Of a stretch of 7,334 nucleotides of DNA, positions 1 to 7,334 are shown piece after piece; position 1 is the stretch's first letter, and each line of letters opens with the position of its first letter. The DNA is taken from NCBI GenBank assembly GCA_903895005.1, contig CAITSH010000003.1, forward strand, positions 1 through 7,334. The letters are read 5' to 3'. The stretch comes from an uncultured Pseudomonadota bacterium. GTDB taxonomy: Bacteria; Pseudomonadota; Gammaproteobacteria; Burkholderiales; SG8-39. Below the pieces are notes generated by a model. That model made no database searches. It was not told the DNA's origin and saw only the letters and a list, made by a program, of their open reading frames with translations. The position numbers were made by a program, and so were the translations under genes.

Positions 1-958
1 AGGCCACCACACGTTTGATGTCGTACACGACGAGTGCAATCAATGCCATGAAAAACGCCGTGATCGCGCCGATGATCATCACAAAAGACAACGCCGTATC
101 CGACAACTCAAACAACGGCGACATGCGCGCGACCATGAAAATACCGGCTGTTACCATTGTCGCTGCGTGAATAAGCGCAGAGATCGGCGTCGGCCCTTCC
201 ATCGAGTCAGGCAGCCACACGTGAAGCGGGAATTGCGCCGATTTACCCATCGCTCCGATGAAGAGGCAAATACAGATCACGGTGAGGAGCATCCAGCCCG
301 AACCGGGAATGATCTCTATTGTTGTGCTTTTGAAATTGGCCGCCTGAGAGAACACCGCAGCGTAGTCAAGCGTGCCGAAATAAGCGAGGACAAGTCCGAT
401 TCCCAACAGGAAGCCAAAGTCACCGACGCGATTGACAAGAAAGGCCTTCAGGTTGGCATAAATAGCAGTGGGACGGGTGTACCAGAAGCCGATCAACAGA
501 TAGGAAACGACGCCAACCGCCTCCCAACCAAAGAACAACTGCACGAAGTTATTGCTCATCACCAGCATGAGCATCGAGAACGTGAAAAGTGAAATGTACG
601 AGAAAAACCGCTGGTATCCGGGGTCTTCAGCCATGTAGCCTATCGTATAGACGTGAACCATCAGCGACACGAAAGTCACCACAACCATCATCAGGGCCGT
701 CAGTCGGTCAATCAGGAAGCCGATTTCAAAGCGCGCATCGCCAGAGGTGAGCCAGGTATAGACCGAACCATTGAATACATTGCCTTTTAATACGTCGGCA
801 AATATCACAAGCGAAGCGATCAGGGAGATCGCCACGCCGATGATGGTGACCCAGTGCGCACCCGCCCTGCCAATCTGCCGGCCGAAAAGCCCGGCAATGA
901 GGGCCCCGGCCAGTGGTGCCAGCGGCGCGAGCAGGTAGAGTTTTTGCATGTCAGTCAT
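1..958 (-). CDS. nuoL: NADH-quinone oxidoreductase subunit L, N-terminal 319 residues (3' end outside window)
   Basis: This is the distal antiporter-like proton-pumping subunit (ND5 homologue) of the membrane arm. I translated it by hand from ATG 958-956 (MTDMQKLYLLAPLAPL); the frame is open to the window edge. Family features visible are FLIDRLTALMM (81-91), HVYTIGYM (102-109), FGWEAVGVVSYLLIGFWY (143-160) with the conserved channel glutamate E146, NRVGDFGF (176-183), K239 in MGKSAQFPLHVWLPD, and H264 in ALIHAATMVTAG. E146 and K239 correspond to E. coli Glu144 and Lys229, the Glu-Lys pair of the antiporter fold. About ten hydrophobic segments are present in this part; the remaining C-terminal half with the long lateral helix lies beyond position 1. 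The start is 11 bases after the nuoK TAG with only a weak AGGCA upstream. A second in-frame ATG at 949-947 lacks any Shine-Dalgarno, so the first is preferred. Confidence 0.96.
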   Translation of the reverse strand, partial: MTDMQKLYLLAPLAPLAGALIAGLFGRQIGRAGAHWVTIIGVAISLIASLVIFADVLKGNVFNGSVYTWLTSGDARFEIGFLIDRLTALMMVVVTFVSLMVHVYTIGYMAEDPGYQRFFSYISLFTFSMLMLVMSNNFVQLFFGWEAVGVVSYLLIGFWYTRPTAIYANLKAFLVNRVGDFGFLLGIGLVLAYFGTLDYAAVFSQAANFKSTTIEIIPGSGWMLLTVICICLFIGAMGKSAQFPLHVWLPDSMEGPTPISALIHAATMVTAGIFMVARMSPLFELSDTALSFVMIIGAITAFFMALIALVVYDIKRVVA

Positions 959-969
959 GTTGGCAGTGC

Positions 970-1275
970 CTAGCCCTTCAGTCCGTCAAGGTCTTCGACG
1001 TTGATGGTCGACAGGTTGCGGAAAAGGACGACAAGAATGGCCAGGCCGATCGCCGATTCTGCGGCCGCCACGGTGAGGATAAAAAACACGAACACCTGCC
1101 CCGCAAGGTCGCCCAGGTAATGTGAAAAGGCGATGAAGTTCATGTTCACAGCGAGCAGCATCAGCTCGATCGCCATCAGCAGAACGATGACGTTCTTGCG
1201 ATTTAGAAAGATGCCGACAATGCTGATCGCGAACAGCGCCGCGGACAGGATCAGGTAATGCGATAAGGACAGCAC
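970..1275 (-). CDS. nuoK: NADH-quinone oxidoreductase subunit K (ND4L homologue)
   Basis: This three-helix membrane subunit is part of the proton path between NuoJ and the antiporter-like subunits. It has 101 residues, the typical length. The hydrophobic segments are near 6-24, 29-50 and 60-84. The two buried acidic residues essential in the family are present: E37 (LLMAIELM) and E73 (VAAAES), matching E. coli Glu36 and Glu72. The C-terminus [11 protein letters not shown] is the usual ending. I chose GTG at 1275-1273 as start because the protein then begins MLSLSHYL like its homologues and AGGGAG lies 7 bases upstream. An in-frame ATG at 1377 would add 34 polar, cysteine-containing residues that overlap nuoJ and do not look like NuoK. 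It ends in TAG, 11 bases before nuoL. Confidence 0.97.
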   Translation of the reverse strand: MLSLSHYLILSAALFAISIVGIFLNRKNVIVLLMAIELMLLAVNMNFIAFSHYLGDLAGQVFVFFILTVAAAESAIGLAILVVLFRNLSTINVEDLDGLKG

Positions 1276-1282
1276 GCAGTCG

Positions 1283-1288
1283 CTCCCT
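1283..1288 (-). promoter_or_regulatory. Shine-Dalgarno of nuoK (decides the GTG start)
   Basis: The minus strand carries AGGGAG followed by a 7-base spacer (CGACTGC) and GTG. It is the clearest ribosome binding site in the window. It lies in the 40-base nuoJ-nuoK gap and supports the short 101-residue NuoK rather than the longer ATG-initiated frame. Confidence 0.8.
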
Positions 1289-1315
1289 GGATGTTCGGTT
1301 GTGTTGTTGTCATGA

Positions 1316-1921
1316 TCAGTCGTTCTTTTCCGAAGGCATGGACACGATGCGCACACGGTCGGCGCGCTTGACCGCAACCTGCCTGGCGGGATCCTGGCCC
1401 TTGGTGTCCTTGCGCCGGCGCAATGTCAGCGCGATCGCGGCGATGATCGCCACCAGCAGCAGCACCCCGGCGAGTTCGAATGCATAGAGGTAATCGGTGT
1501 AAAGCACGCGCCCCAGTTCGCGCGTATTGCTGTAGGCCTTGCCCGGGTCCGGCGGCGCGGGCATTGCCGCAAGTCCGAAATATCGTCCGCCCAGCACAAG
1601 GGACATTTCGACGATCATCAGCAGGCCCACGGTCGCCCCCAGCGGCAGGTAGCTCCAGAAGCCCTCGCGCATGCGGTCAAGATTGATGTCCAGCATCATG
1701 ACCACGAATAGGAACAGCACCATCACCGCACCTACGTAGACCAACACCAGCGATATCGCCAGGAATTCAGCCCTCAGCAGCATCCAGATCACCGACGCGG
1801 TGAAAAAAGCCAGGACGAGGAACAGCGCTGCATGCACCGGGTTGCGCGCCGTAATGACGCGCAAGGCCGAAAACAGCAGGACGGCTGCGAAGAAGTAGAA
1901 GGTCAGAGTTTCAAAATTCAT
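1316..1921 (-). CDS. nuoJ: NADH-quinone oxidoreductase subunit J (ND6 homologue)
   Basis: This small membrane subunit lies between NuoH and NuoK and takes part in coupling quinone reduction to proton movement. It has 201 residues with five hydrophobic segments (roughly 5-23, 29-48, 54-77, 91-111 and 147-167). The third one, [20 protein letters not shown] (56-75), is the conserved glycine-containing helix of ND6/NuoJ, where known structures show a pi-bulge around the tyrosine-glycine (here Y62, G64). The C-terminal tail from about 168 is rich in Arg/Lys and would be cytoplasmic under the positive-inside rule. The ATG at 1921-1919 has a weak GGATGA 7 bases upstream. It ends in TGA (1318-1316), 40 bases before nuoK, the largest gap in this window. 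Confidence 0.97.
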   Translation of the reverse strand: MNFETLTFYFFAAVLLFSALRVITARNPVHAALFLVLAFFTASVIWMLLRAEFLAISLVLVYVGAVMVLFLFVVMMLDINLDRMREGFWSYLPLGATVGLLMIVEMSLVLGGRYFGLAAMPAPPDPGKAYSNTRELGRVLYTDYLYAFELAGVLLLVAIIAAIALTLRRRKDTKGQDPARQVAVKRADRVRIVSMPSEKND

Positions 1922-1939
1922 TGATTGTTCATCCGGACG

Positions 1940-2443
1940 CTAGCGGTACGCCGCATCGGTGGCGCGATCGCGGGCGATCTGCTCTTCATATTTGTCACCG
2001 ACCGCGAGCAGCATGTCCTTGGTGTAATAAAGATCACCGCGCTTTTCACCGTGATATTCGAACAATCGGGTCTCGACGATGGAGTCGACCGGGCAGGATT
2101 CCTCGCAAAAGCCGCAGAAAATGCATTTGGTCAGATCGATATCGTAGCGGGTCGTGCGGCGCGTACCGTCCTCCCGCTGTTCCGATTCGATGGTAATGGC
2201 CAGCGCAGGGCAGACCGCCTCGCACAGCTTGCATGCGATGCAACGTTCTTCCCCGTTCGGGTAGCGGCGAAGCGCGTGAAGGCCTCGAAAACGCGGGCTT
2301 TGCGGCGTTTTTTCGTCGGGGAATTGTACGGTGATCTTGCGCGCGAACAAATGGCGTCCGGTCAGTGCCATGCCGCGCGCGAGCTCAAGCAACAGGAAGG
2401 ACCTGAAGAAATCACGCGCATTGGCGAAGAAATTTTGGACCAT
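1940..2443 (-). CDS. nuoI: NADH-quinone oxidoreductase subunit I (ferredoxin-type, clusters N6a/N6b)
   Basis: This is the 23 kDa-type (TYKY) subunit. It carries two 4Fe-4S clusters that link the NuoG chain to the last cluster N2 in NuoB next to quinone. It has 167 residues, close to the roughly 160-165 usual in betaproteobacteria. Two complete CxxCxxCxxxCP motifs are visible: C68, C71, C74, C78 ([12 protein letters not shown]) and C107, C110, C113, C117 ([12 protein letters not shown]). In this twin-ferredoxin fold the fourth cysteine of each motif normally ligates the other cluster. The N-terminus (about 1-35) is an amphipathic, partly hydrophobic segment that would lie along the membrane, followed by [19 protein letters not shown]. 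The ATG at 2443-2441 is supported by AGGA 7 bases upstream, which overlaps the nuoH stop. It ends in TAG, 18 bases before nuoJ. Confidence 0.98.
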   Translation of the reverse strand: MVQNFFANARDFFRSFLLLELARGMALTGRHLFARKITVQFPDEKTPQSPRFRGLHALRRYPNGEERCIACKLCEAVCPALAITIESEQREDGTRRTTRYDIDLTKCIFCGFCEESCPVDSIVETRLFEYHGEKRGDLYYTKDMLLAVGDKYEEQIARDRATDAAYR

Positions 2444-2450
2444 GATCTTG

Positions 2451-2454
2451 TCCT
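2451..2454 (-). promoter_or_regulatory. Shine-Dalgarno of nuoI overlapping the nuoH stop codon
   Basis: On the minus strand the junction reads TAGGACAAGATCATG: the nuoH TAG runs straight into AGGA, with 7 bases to the nuoI ATG. This fixes the nuoI start and suggests that ribosomes finishing nuoH help start nuoI. Confidence 0.7.
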
Positions 2455-3541
2455 ATACCCAGATATTCCAAGGCGTCTGCATCCAGGCGCCGATCACGAC
2501 CAGCCAGACCAGCGTCACCGGAATGAATACCTTCCAGCCCAGGCGCATGATCTGGTCATATCGATAGCGCGGAAAGGTCGCGCGAATCCACAAGAACATC
2601 GAGGCAACACAAAAAACCTTGATGAAAAGCCATATGAATGAGGGAATCAGATGGAATGCCGGTGAATCAATGGGGGCTGCCCAGCCACCGAAGAACATGA
2701 TGACCGTCAGCATCGACAGCAAGATCATGTTCATGTACTCGGACATGAAAAACAATGCGAAGGTCATGCCCGAATACTCGACCATGTGCCCGGCGACGAT
2801 TTCGGACTCGCCCTCTACGACGTCGAACGGCGCACGGTTGGTCTCGGCCACACCGGAAATAAAATAAACGACGCAGATCGGCAGCAAGGGCAACCAGTTC
2901 CATGAAAGGATGTTCAGGCCGCTTTCGGCGAAGCGGCCGCGTGCCTGTGCCTCGACGATGTCTGTAATGTTGAGGCTGCCGCTGACCATCAGCACCACCA
3001 CGAGCGCAAAACCCATGGCGATCTCGTACGACACCATTTGCGCCGCTGAACGCATGGCGCCGAGGAACGCATACTTCGAATTGGAAGCCCAACCGGCGAT
3101 GATGACGCTGTAAACACCGATCGATGTCAGCGCCATGATGTAAAGCAGCCCGGCGTTGACGTCCGCCAGCACCACCTCGGGACTAAAAGGAATAACCGCC
3201 CAGGCGGCCAGCGCCGGCATCAGCCCGACCATCGGCGCGAGCACGTAAAGCCCCTTACTGGCGTTGGTCGGAAGGATGATTTCCTTGAATAACAGCTTTA
3301 CCCCGTCGGCTATAGGCTGCAACAATCCGAACGGGCCGACACGATTGGGACCGATGCGAATCTGAATCCAGCCGATAAGTTTGCGCTCCCACAACGTCAG
3401 GTAAGCCACGCACAAAAACATCGGCACAACGATGCAGACGATGAGCGCCAGCGTTTTGGCAAGCGTGAACAGCGCCGGCCCCCACGTGGCGCCGAACCAC
3501 GCGGCGGAAAGCCCGGCGAGCGTGTAAAGGATGTCGTTCAC
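2453..3541 (-). CDS. nuoH: NADH-quinone oxidoreductase subunit H (ND1 homologue, quinone-site membrane subunit)
   Basis: This integral membrane subunit forms much of the quinone chamber where the peripheral and membrane arms meet, and it starts the proton path. It has 362 residues with about eight hydrophobic segments (for example near 28-50, 98-118, 131-150, 170-188, 217-230, 260-286, 300-318 and 338-353). Two family signatures are visible: [20 protein letters not shown] (51-70) followed by [14 protein letters not shown] (74-87), and [19 protein letters not shown] (238-256), an acidic loop lining the quinone cavity. [18 protein letters not shown] (320-337) is also typical. The start is GTG (3541-3539), giving MNDILYTL and sharing GTGA with the nuoG stop; no strong Shine-Dalgarno is present, so reinitiation after nuoG is the likely mode. 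It ends in TAG, 9 bases before nuoI. It looks intact. Confidence 0.97.
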   Translation of the reverse strand: MNDILYTLAGLSAAWFGATWGPALFTLAKTLALIVCIVVPMFLCVAYLTLWERKLIGWIQIRIGPNRVGPFGLLQPIADGVKLLFKEIILPTNASKGLYVLAPMVGLMPALAAWAVIPFSPEVVLADVNAGLLYIMALTSIGVYSVIIAGWASNSKYAFLGAMRSAAQMVSYEIAMGFALVVVLMVSGSLNITDIVEAQARGRFAESGLNILSWNWLPLLPICVVYFISGVAETNRAPFDVVEGESEIVAGHMVEYSGMTFALFFMSEYMNMILLSMLTVIMFFGGWAAPIDSPAFHLIPSFIWLFIKVFCVASMFLWIRATFPRYRYDQIMRLGWKVFIPVTLVWLVVIGAWMQTPWNIWV

Positions 3542-5865
3542 GCTTTCGCCACGCTGATTTCACCGGACATAGCGCCAAGACCGGCCGTCAGCGCATGCGC
3601 CGCGGCAATGCGCACACAACCGTCAGGAACGCCTCCGTCCAGGCGTGCCAGGAGCAAAGCCTCGCCGCCATCCTGCCCTACCCTGACACGCTGGCCGTCA
3701 GATAGTCCAAGCGCCGCCAGCTGTGCAGAATTCATACGCGCCGTGGGCACGGTGGCGTCGGCCGTTTTCTGCAACGACTCTGAACGCCGGACCAGGGCGT
3801 CGGTTGCATAAATCGGAACGTCGGCGATACGCTGGACCCCCGATACTGTTGCCGGCAGGCACAGCTCGGCACCCGTAATGCGGTTGTTGAGGCTCTCAGA
3901 CAGATCGGTTGTCTTGCAGATTTCATCGCGAACCGCTTCGCTGCTGTCCTGCTCAAATCCTGGGAGGCCCAAAAGATTGCCCAGCACGCGCAGAACCTTC
4001 CAAGCGGGACGCGATTCCCCGAGCGAACGCACCACGCCATTGAAGCTTTGCAAACGACCTTCGGCGTTTACAAAGCTTCCGGAGGTTTCTGTGAACGGGG
4101 CAATCGGCAGCAGGACATCGGCGTAGTCAACAGCCCGACCGCGGAACGAAGTCATGGCGACCACCATGTCGGCGCCGTGGATAGAGGCCAACGCCTGGTT
4201 CGCATTGTTGCAGTCAAATTCAGGCTCCAATCCAAGGAGGAGATACGCCTTGATCGGCGCAGCGAGCATTGCCGACGCGTTGAGGCCGCCAGCCGTGGGG
4301 ACGCAAGCCGCAATATATCCACCCACGCTGTTTGCCGCCTCGCCGGTGAATCCAAAAGGGCATTCGAGCAGCGCCGACAGCTCCTGGGCGAGCAAATGCA
4401 ATTGCGCAGCGTGCGGATGTTGGCGCGCAAAATTACCCAGCATCACGGCAATATTTTTGCCGGAGAGCAGGCTAGTGGCGACAGCCTGGGCATCATCCCC
4501 GACCTTGACGCTAGCCAGGGCCGCAGGAACAGGCTTGCCCTTTGCGTCGGCAACCGCCTTCACCACTTGTGCAAGCATCGCCGGCAATTTATTCGGAGAA
4601 GCGACGACTTTATTGCTTACCGGCATCAGCAGGTTGTCGTCAGCGGCGTGGATCAAGTTGATTTGGGTGCCGCGCTTGGCAGCCTGCCGGAGACGGTTGG
4701 CCAGAAGGGGATGGTCTTTACGCAGGAAAGATCCCACCACCAGGACACGGTCAAGCGCGGCGATATCAGCGATCTTGATTCCAAGCCAGGGTGCACCAGT
4801 CTGCTTGCCGTCGGTGGAAAAATCCAACTGACGCAAACGGTGGTCGACGTTGTCACCACCCAAACCGCGCACCAGTTTTCCGAGCAAGGCCATTTCTTCG
4901 AGCGTCGCAGTCGGGCTCGAGAGCGCGCCAATGGCAGTTGCACCATGACTTGACTTGATGTCCTTGAGCCCGTTGGCAACGTATTCAAGGGCCGTCTGCC
5001 ATTCGACTTCGCGCCACTCACCTCCCTGCTTGAGCATGGGTTGCGTGAGCCGGTCCGTGTCGAGGCCTTCATAGGAAAAACGGTCTTTGTCCGAGAGCCA
5101 GCACTCGTTCAATGCGTCATTCTCGAGGGGCAATACCCGCATAACCTTGTTCTGCTTTACCTGTACAACGAGGTTCGACCCAAGGCTGTCGTGCGGGGCG
5201 ATTGACTTGCGGCGCGAAAGCTCCCATGTCCTGGCGCTATACCGGAAAGGCTTCGACGTCAGAGCACCCACCGGGCACAGGTCGATCATGTTCCCCGAAA
5301 GTTCGGAGTCGACCGTCTTGCCCACAAAAGACACGATTTCCGAGTGCTCACCGCGTCCCATCATGCCCAGTTCCATCACCCCGGCGATTTCCTGGCCGAA
5401 GCGCACGCAGCGCGTGCAGTGGATGCATCGGCTCATCTCCTCCATCGAAACAAGGGGGCCGATATTTTTGTGGAAAACGACGCGCTTCTCTTCCTGGTAG
5501 CGCGACGCACTCTTTCCGTAGCCGACCGCGAGGTCCTGCAACTGGCACTCTCCGCCTTGGTCGCAAATCGGGCAGTCCAGCGGGTGGTTGATCAGCAGGA
5601 ACTCCATCACGCCTTTTTGCGCTTTTTTGGCGTAGTCGGAGTTGGTCTGCACCTTCATGCCGTCGGTCACCGGGGTTGCGCAGGCCGGCATCGGCTTGGG
5701 CGCCTTCTCGACCTGGACCAAGCACATGCGGCAGTTAGCCGCGATCGAGAGCTTCTTGTGATAGCAGAAATGGGGGACGAAGATGTCGAGCTGATTGGCC
5801 GCATCCATCACGGTGGCGCCGTTCTGCACCTCGGTCTGCTTGCCGTCGATTTCGATCTTGAGCAT
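3538..5865 (-). CDS. nuoG: NADH-quinone oxidoreductase subunit G (75 kDa-type Fe-S subunit)
   Basis: This is the largest subunit of the cytoplasmic arm and relays electrons from NuoF/E towards NuoI. It has 775 residues. The N-terminal ferredoxin-like domain carries the 2Fe-2S N1b ligands C34, C45, C48 and C62. Next come the N5 ligands H94, C98, C101 and C107 (one His and three Cys), and the N4 ligands C147, C150, C153 (CIHCTRC) and C197 (DLCPVG). From about residue 215 on it resembles a molybdopterin oxidoreductase, a domain that is structural in complex I. The extra N7 cysteines of the E. coli/Thermus type are not there: the matching region (about 218-230) has none, and only C255 occurs nearby. 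The start [13 protein letters not shown] fits the family. No clear Shine-Dalgarno precedes the ATG, which lies 3 bases after the nuoF TAA, so coupling to nuoF is likely. The TGA stop overlaps the nuoH GTG by 4 bases. Confidence 0.98.
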   Translation of the reverse strand: MLKIEIDGKQTEVQNGATVMDAANQLDIFVPHFCYHKKLSIAANCRMCLVQVEKAPKPMPACATPVTDGMKVQTNSDYAKKAQKGVMEFLLINHPLDCPICDQGGECQLQDLAVGYGKSASRYQEEKRVVFHKNIGPLVSMEEMSRCIHCTRCVRFGQEIAGVMELGMMGRGEHSEIVSFVGKTVDSELSGNMIDLCPVGALTSKPFRYSARTWELSRRKSIAPHDSLGSNLVVQVKQNKVMRVLPLENDALNECWLSDKDRFSYEGLDTDRLTQPMLKQGGEWREVEWQTALEYVANGLKDIKSSHGATAIGALSSPTATLEEMALLGKLVRGLGGDNVDHRLRQLDFSTDGKQTGAPWLGIKIADIAALDRVLVVGSFLRKDHPLLANRLRQAAKRGTQINLIHAADDNLLMPVSNKVVASPNKLPAMLAQVVKAVADAKGKPVPAALASVKVGDDAQAVATSLLSGKNIAVMLGNFARQHPHAAQLHLLAQELSALLECPFGFTGEAANSVGGYIAACVPTAGGLNASAMLAAPIKAYLLLGLEPEFDCNNANQALASIHGADMVVAMTSFRGRAVDYADVLLPIAPFTETSGSFVNAEGRLQSFNGVVRSLGESRPAWKVLRVLGNLLGLPGFEQDSSEAVRDEICKTTDLSESLNNRITGAELCLPATVSGVQRIADVPIYATDALVRRSESLQKTADATVPTARMNSAQLAALGLSDGQRVRVGQDGGEALLLARLDGGVPDGCVRIAAAHALTAGLGAMSGEISVAKA

Positions 5866-5868
5866 GGT

Positions 5869-7197
5869 TTAGGCGGCGTGCTTTACGGGTTCCCCGGCGG
5901 GCGTGGAATAGCCGCCTGGCACGCTGACGAGGCAGCGCTTGTTATCGATGTGAAACTGGAATTCGTCACGGAAATGCTGGATGAAGCTCTTCACGGGTAA
6001 CGCAGCTGCGTCGCCGAGGGCGCAAATGGTTCGGCCGGCAATGTTATCGGCAACGTTGACCAGAAGGTCGAGGTCTTCCTGTCGCCCCTGACCGTTCTCG
6101 ATGCGATGGACCATACGGTAAAGCCAGCCCGTGCCCTCGCGGCAAGGCGTACATTGCCCGCAGGATTCTTCGTAATAAAAATAGGAAAGGCGCTGAAGTG
6201 CCTTGACCATGCAGGTGCTTTCATCCATCACGATGACCGCGCCGGAACCGAGCATGGATCCGGCCTTTGCGATGGAGTCATAGTCCATGTCGGTCTGCAT
6301 CATGACTGCCGCGGGCAGCACGGGCATTGAGGAGCCCCCGGGAATGCAGGCCTTGAACTTGCGGCCACCGCGCATGCCTCCGGCCATCTCGAGTAACTTG
6401 GCGAAGGGCGTCCCTAGCTTGACCTCATAATTACCCGGTCGTGCGACATGGCCCGAAACCGAGAACAGCTTGGTTCCGCCGTTGTTCGGCTTGCCCATCG
6501 CGAGAAAGGCGTCGCCGCCGTTATTGATGATCCAGGGCACCGCGGCAAAGGTTTCGGTGTTGTTGATGGTGGTCGGCTTGCCATACAGCCCGAAACTCGC
6601 CGGGAAAGGCGGTTTGAAGCGCGGCTGGCCTTTTTTCCCCTCGAGAGATTCGAGCAGGGCGGTTTCTTCACCGCAAATGTATGCCCCAAAGCCGTGATGG
6701 GCAAAGAGGTCGAAAGCAAACTCGCTGCCAAGGATGCCTTTACCGAGATAACCGGCGGCGCGTGCCTCGGCCAACGCTTCCTCGAAGCGTTCGTACTCGG
6801 CCCAGATTTCGCCGTGTATGTAGTTGTAGCCGGTGCCAATGCCCATTGCATAACCCGCAATGATCATGCCCTCGATGAGGATATGCGGGTTATAGCGGAT
6901 GATGTCCCGATCCTTGAACGTACCCGGCTCGCCCTCATCGGAGTTGCACACCAGGTACTTCGCACCGGGAAACTGCCGCGGCATGAAGCTCCACTTCAAT
7001 CCGGTCGGGAAACCGGCGCCGCCGCGACCGCGCAGGGCCGACTTCTTCACCTCGGCGATGACTGCTTCCGGAGTGATTTTCTCACCGATAATCTTGCGCA
7101 GCGCCTGATACCCGCCACGCGCCTCGTAGTCCTTCAGACGCCAGTTGGAGCCGTCCAGCCCCTTCATTATCAGCGCGTCAGGTCCGTACTCAAGCAT
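5869..7197 (-). CDS. nuoF: NADH-quinone oxidoreductase subunit F (NADH/FMN-binding, 51 kDa type)
   Basis: This is the entry point for electrons: it binds NADH and FMN and holds the 4Fe-4S cluster N3 in the cytoplasmic arm. The 442 residues match the usual family length. Visible motifs in order are the glycine-rich nucleotide loop [10 protein letters not shown] (residues 57-66), the [14 protein letters not shown] stretch near 85-98 expected around FMN, the [17 protein letters not shown] signature (171-187), and the Fe-S signature [12 protein letters not shown] (344-355). The N3 ligands are C346, C349, C352 and C392 (in TICALGD). The ATG at 7197-7195 overlaps the nuoE stop by 8 bases and has a GGAG about 10 bases upstream inside nuoE; the protein starts close to where the family does. 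It ends in TAA, 3 bases before nuoG. No frameshift or missing ligand was seen. Confidence 0.98.
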   Translation of the reverse strand: MLEYGPDALIMKGLDGSNWRLKDYEARGGYQALRKIIGEKITPEAVIAEVKKSALRGRGGAGFPTGLKWSFMPRQFPGAKYLVCNSDEGEPGTFKDRDIIRYNPHILIEGMIIAGYAMGIGTGYNYIHGEIWAEYERFEEALAEARAAGYLGKGILGSEFAFDLFAHHGFGAYICGEETALLESLEGKKGQPRFKPPFPASFGLYGKPTTINNTETFAAVPWIINNGGDAFLAMGKPNNGGTKLFSVSGHVARPGNYEVKLGTPFAKLLEMAGGMRGGRKFKACIPGGSSMPVLPAAVMMQTDMDYDSIAKAGSMLGSGAVIVMDESTCMVKALQRLSYFYYEESCGQCTPCREGTGWLYRMVHRIENGQGRQEDLDLLVNVADNIAGRTICALGDAAALPVKSFIQHFRDEFQFHIDNKRCLVSVPGGYSTPAGEPVKHAA

Positions 7198-7334
7198 TTT
7201 TCTTCAACTCCGCAATGAGCGCGTCAATTTTTTCGTGCGACATGAAACTGCACATGCGCTTGTTATTGACAAGCAGCACCGGGGCGTCTCCGCAGGCCCC
7301 CATGCACTCACCCTCCTTGAGGGTGAACTTGCCG
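7190..7334 (-). CDS. nuoE: NADH-quinone oxidoreductase subunit E, C-terminal 47 residues (5' end outside window)
   Basis: This is the end of the 24 kDa-type subunit of the peripheral NADH dehydrogenase module, which carries the 2Fe-2S cluster N1a. I translated it by hand from the minus strand; the frame is open from the window edge and stops at TGA (7192-7190). The visible residues include CMGAC, the second cysteine pair (C-x3-C) of the four thioredoxin-like 2Fe-2S ligands. It is followed by [10 protein letters not shown] and a short charged helix ending AELKKNA, as usual for NuoE. The first cysteine pair and most of the protein lie beyond position 7334. The stop codon falls inside the start of nuoF, giving an 8-base overlap, so the two subunits, which sit together in the complex, are probably translationally coupled. 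The identity is firm despite the short length because of the motif and the position directly before nuoF. Confidence 0.95.
   Translation of the reverse strand, partial: GKFTLKEGECMGACGDAPVLLVNNKRMCSFMSHEKIDALIAELKKNA

Noticed and set aside
167..592. A 141-codon Arg/His/Glu-rich open frame on the plus strand at the left edge.
   Set aside because: It is antisense to nuoL, whose hand translation gives a continuous conserved membrane protein through the same bases.
1925..2641. A 238-codon open frame on the plus strand across nuoI and the 3' end of nuoH.
   Set aside because: It is antisense to two genes with complete signatures (two ferredoxin motifs, NuoH C-terminus). Its sequence resembles no family I recognise and is best seen as a shadow.
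4048..4953. A 301-codon open frame on the plus strand, antisense to nuoG.
   Set aside because: It lies wholly within an intact, motif-rich nuoG. Its translation is polar and low in recognisable motifs, as expected of the antisense shadow of a GC-rich gene with biased codon use. No domain or convincing ribosome binding site was seen.
5344..6000. A 218-codon His/Leu/Ala/Val-rich open frame on the plus strand opposite the nuoF-nuoG junction.
   Set aside because: The His-rich composition reflects antisense reading of GTG/ATG/CTG-type codons of nuoG. It is overlapped by the well-supported nuoG N-terminus with all cluster ligands.
6448..7218. A 256-codon open frame on the plus strand, antisense to nuoF and the end of nuoE.
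   Set aside because: It mirrors the coding strand of nuoF, whose catalytic motifs are all intact. No independent protein motif or start signal supports it.
1..7334. Search for promoter, terminator, inserted element, CRISPR or any novel system within the operon.
   Set aside because: The intergenic gaps are 40 bases or less and show no hairpin followed by a T-run. All genes are core complex I subunits in the usual order with no insertion between them, so there is no room or signal for an additional system here.

Overview
The window is an uninterrupted stretch of the bacterial respiratory complex I operon (nuo, proton-pumping NADH:quinone oxidoreductase). Every gene lies on the minus strand, so transcription runs from high to low coordinates. 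In transcriptional order it holds nuoE (3' end only), nuoF, nuoG, nuoH, nuoI, nuoJ, nuoK and nuoL (5' part only). This is the standard E-F-G-H-I-J-K-L order of the 14-gene operon. nuoA-D would be expected beyond the right edge, and the rest of nuoL plus nuoM and nuoN beyond the left edge.

The organism is most likely a betaproteobacterium. NuoI, NuoK and the N-terminal part of NuoG read like members of that class as I know them from memory. NuoG is short (775 aa) and lacks the N7 iron-sulfur cysteines, as in the alpha/beta-proteobacterial and mitochondrial type and unlike E. coli. C and D, where known, are separate genes in this type, but they lie outside the window. No genus can be named from the sequence alone.

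Layout from right to left: 7334-7190 nuoE C-terminus (second half of its 2Fe-2S site); 7197-5869 nuoF (NADH, FMN, cluster N3); 5865-3538 nuoG (clusters N1b, N5, N4 plus a molybdopterin-enzyme-like domain without cofactor); 3541-2453 nuoH (quinone-site membrane subunit); 2443-1940 nuoI (clusters N6a and N6b); 1921-1316 nuoJ; 1275-970 nuoK; 958-1 nuoL (antiporter-like proton channel). Electrons pass from NADH through NuoF FMN and the Fe-S chain of NuoE/F/G/I to quinone near NuoH. NuoH/J/K/L belong to the membrane arm that translocates protons.

Genes are packed with spacings from -8 to +40 nt, so the window is almost entirely coding. Two genes (nuoH, nuoK) start with GTG. No promoter, terminator, RNA gene, mobile element, repeat array or CRISPR was seen. 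I found no previously undescribed system; all reading frames I consider real are core complex I subunits and look intact.
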